NCBI GenBank assembly: GCA_963807015.1
Contig: CAWEAS010000008.1
Span: 868,001 to 932,000, forward strand
Direction: 5' to 3'
Length of the DNA: 64,000 nt
Origin: JAJPKK01 sp963807015
GTDB lineage: Bacteria; Pseudomonadota; Alphaproteobacteria; Rhizobiales; Xanthobacteraceae
The position numbers were made by a program, and so were the translations under genes. The notes beneath the pieces are model-generated. The model made no database searches. It was not told the origin of the DNA and worked only from the letters and a program-made list of their open reading frames with translations. Below, one piece after another: positions 62,665-64,000 of this stretch (positions are counted from its first letter, which is position 1; each line of letters opens with the position of its first letter).

Positions 62665-64000
62665 ATGGGTGTGGTGCGGGATTCCCTCTGGCTGGCAGGC
62701 TGGACGATCCGGGCGCTTTTCCTTACAGCCCGCTTCACTCTCAATACCGCGGTTTTCTCGTTGCGCTGGGCCGTCGGCGAGCTGGTGAGCACCGCCTCGA
62801 TAACCCACGGCTCGGCCCGCTGGGCCACGCTCTGGGAAATCATCCGCGGCAACGCCTGGGGCGGCCGCGGCATCATCATCGGCAAGCTCTGGTTCCGGTT
62901 CCTGCGCTTCCGGCAGGAGGGCTTCGTGCTGCTGTTCGCGCCGACCCGCACGGGGAAGGGGTATTCCGTCGTCATTCCCAACCTGCTGGCCTACCGCGGG
63001 TCGATGATCGTCATCGACATCAAGGGCGAGAACCATGCGGTGACGGCGCGCTCGCGCGCGGCGAGGGGACCGGTGTGGACCCTGAACGTCCTGGAGCCCG
63101 AGCAGTCGAGCGCGTTCAACCCTCTCGACATGGTCCAGGTCGGCACCGTGCACGAGGCCGACGATGCCAAACAGCTCGCCGACCTGATGATTACTCCGAC
63201 CGCCGACGGCGAGCACTGGGACGAAAAGGCCCGCACCCTGCTCGGCATCCTCATCCTCTACGTCTGCCACAAGCACAGCAATGACCGCGACCTGCGCACG
63301 CTGGCGCAGGTGCGCGCCCTCGCCGCGCAGGACTGGGCCGGACTGGAAGCCACCTTGAACGATGCCGCGGCGCTCGGCCCCATCAGCCTGCGCGAGGATG
63401 CGATGACCATCCTCGCGATGAACCAGACCGACGAAATGAAGTCGATCAAGTCCACCATGGACAAGGCCACCGGCCTGTGGTCGGCCGACAAGCCGGCGGG
63501 GATGATTTCGTGCCGGTCGGATTTCCGGTTCGAGGACCTCAACCGCCGCACCGGCACCATCTATCTCATGGTTCCCGAGATGAAGCTCAACCTGTACCGC
63601 GGATTTCTGCGCGTGATGGTCGGCTGCGCGCTCATCGCCATGACCCGCGCCAAGAACGCCAAGCCCAAATGCAAAACCCTGCTGATGCTCGACGAGGCCG
63701 CCGCCCTCGGGCGGCTGCAACCGATCGAGGACGGCGTCGGCTGGCTCGCCGCCTACATGCGCATGGTCATGGTCTTTCAGGATTTGGATCAATTGGAGAA
63801 GACTTATCCCAAGGCCCGCTCGATCATCGCCAACGCCGCCTGCAAGATCGCCTTCGGCGTGTCAGATGTGGAAACCGCGCGCATGCTCGCGGATTCGATC
63901 GGCCAGACCACCATCCTCAGCCGCACGGCCGGCGAGTCGGAGTCCAGCGCCGAGACTGTCCGCCACCAGCACAGCCAGGGCGTGAGCGAGAGCGGCCGCT
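62665..64000 (+). CDS. TraG/VirD4-family type IV coupling protein, cut by the window edge
   Basis: 445 codons are visible from ATG 62665. Walker A APTRTGKGYS near residue 95, VIDIKGENHAVT, Walker B TLLMLDEAAALG near 335, and AYMRMVMVFQDLDQL are the marks of the coupling ATPase that hands DNA to a type IV secretion channel during conjugation. Two N-terminal hydrophobic segments would anchor it in the inner membrane. The ribosome binding site is weak. Transfer genes presumably follow beyond 64,000. Confidence 0.9.
   Translation, partial: MGVVRDSLWLAGWTIRALFLTARFTLNTAVFSLRWAVGELVSTASITHGSARWATLWEIIRGNAWGGRGIIIGKLWFRFLRFRQEGFVLLFAPTRTGKGYSVVIPNLLAYRGSMIVIDIKGENHAVTARSRAARGPVWTLNVLEPEQSSAFNPLDMVQVGTVHEADDAKQLADLMITPTADGEHWDEKARTLLGILILYVCHKHSNDRDLRTLAQVRALAAQDWAGLEATLNDAAALGPISLREDAMTILAMNQTDEMKSIKSTMDKATGLWSADKPAGMISCRSDFRFEDLNRRTGTIYLMVPEMKLNLYRGFLRVMVGCALIAMTRAKNAKPKCKTLLMLDEAAALGRLQPIEDGVGWLAAYMRMVMVFQDLDQLEKTYPKARSIIANAACKIAFGVSDVETARMLADSIGQTTILSRTAGESESSAETVRHQHSQGVSESGR

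Noticed and set aside
62605..63792. Long minus-strand open frame (395 codons) over the coupling-protein gene
   Set aside because: It is antisense to a clear TraG/VirD4 protein and is Arg/His/Asp rich without any motif; typical of high-GC shadow frames.

Overview
The window looks like chromosomal DNA from an alphaproteobacterium of the Hyphomicrobiales (Bradyrhizobium/Pseudolabrys-like). The evidence is high GC, the murA and proB neighbourhoods, tripartite-tricarboxylate receptors, an SSS-type hybrid histidine kinase, many small palindromic intergenic repeats, and the style of the conjugation and resolvase genes. No ribosomal RNA gene or CRISPR array was seen.

Positions 1-21,670 are ordinary backbone: an amidohydrolase, proB, a PAP2 phosphatase, cobO, a class II aldolase-like protein, an LVIVD-type propeller, a TctC/Bug receptor next to a split TPP decarboxylase, an acetamidase/formamidase, a pyruvoyl arginine decarboxylase coupled to agmatinase, an ABC substrate-binding protein, a 1179-residue transporter-sensor kinase, a probable small RNA with an anti-Shine-Dalgarno loop, an AbrB-family transporter, murA, and tRNA-Thr(GGT).

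From the tRNA-Thr gene to the right edge the DNA is accessory and mosaic. 21.9-29.3 kb holds an uncharacterised three-gene operon (one member with an Rx4H HEPN-like motif), a Gabija-type pair (OLD-family nuclease plus UvrD-like helicase) and a tyrosine integrase beside a tRNA-Phe 3' fragment ringed by GTGCTA repeats. 29.4-36.6 kb holds a small HTH operon, an RloA/RloB (AbiL-like) pair whose rloB is split by an IS21-family element with a CCAT target duplication, and an XRE/ImmA-IrrE pair. 36.7-42.5 kb holds a 24-codon ORF with its own terminator, a chimeric Fic remnant with an antitoxin-like partner, a stand-alone STAND-like NTPase and an exported COG3904/DUF1353 pair.

43.0-58.5 kb is bounded by two related serine resolvases pointing outward-in. 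Inside is a translationally coupled operon: a triple-HTH regulator, a giant exported fibre of about 3,200 residues ending in an S74 self-cleaving chaperone (now split by a one-base deletion), and an exported glycine-rich protein with a duplicated module. The fibre gene is built of nearly identical DNA repeats with unique, more AT-rich inserts, suggesting cassette-like diversification. A membrane HWE histidine kinase follows.

58.7-64.0 kb carries an ArdC-type antirestriction protein, two paralogous small exported Cys-rich proteins, a membrane protein that seems frameshifted, an exported HExxH metallopeptidase, and the start of a TraG/VirD4 coupling protein that runs off the edge, so the whole right side is probably an integrative conjugative element carrying nested defence and surface modules. 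All family assignments come from reading motifs; no database search was run.
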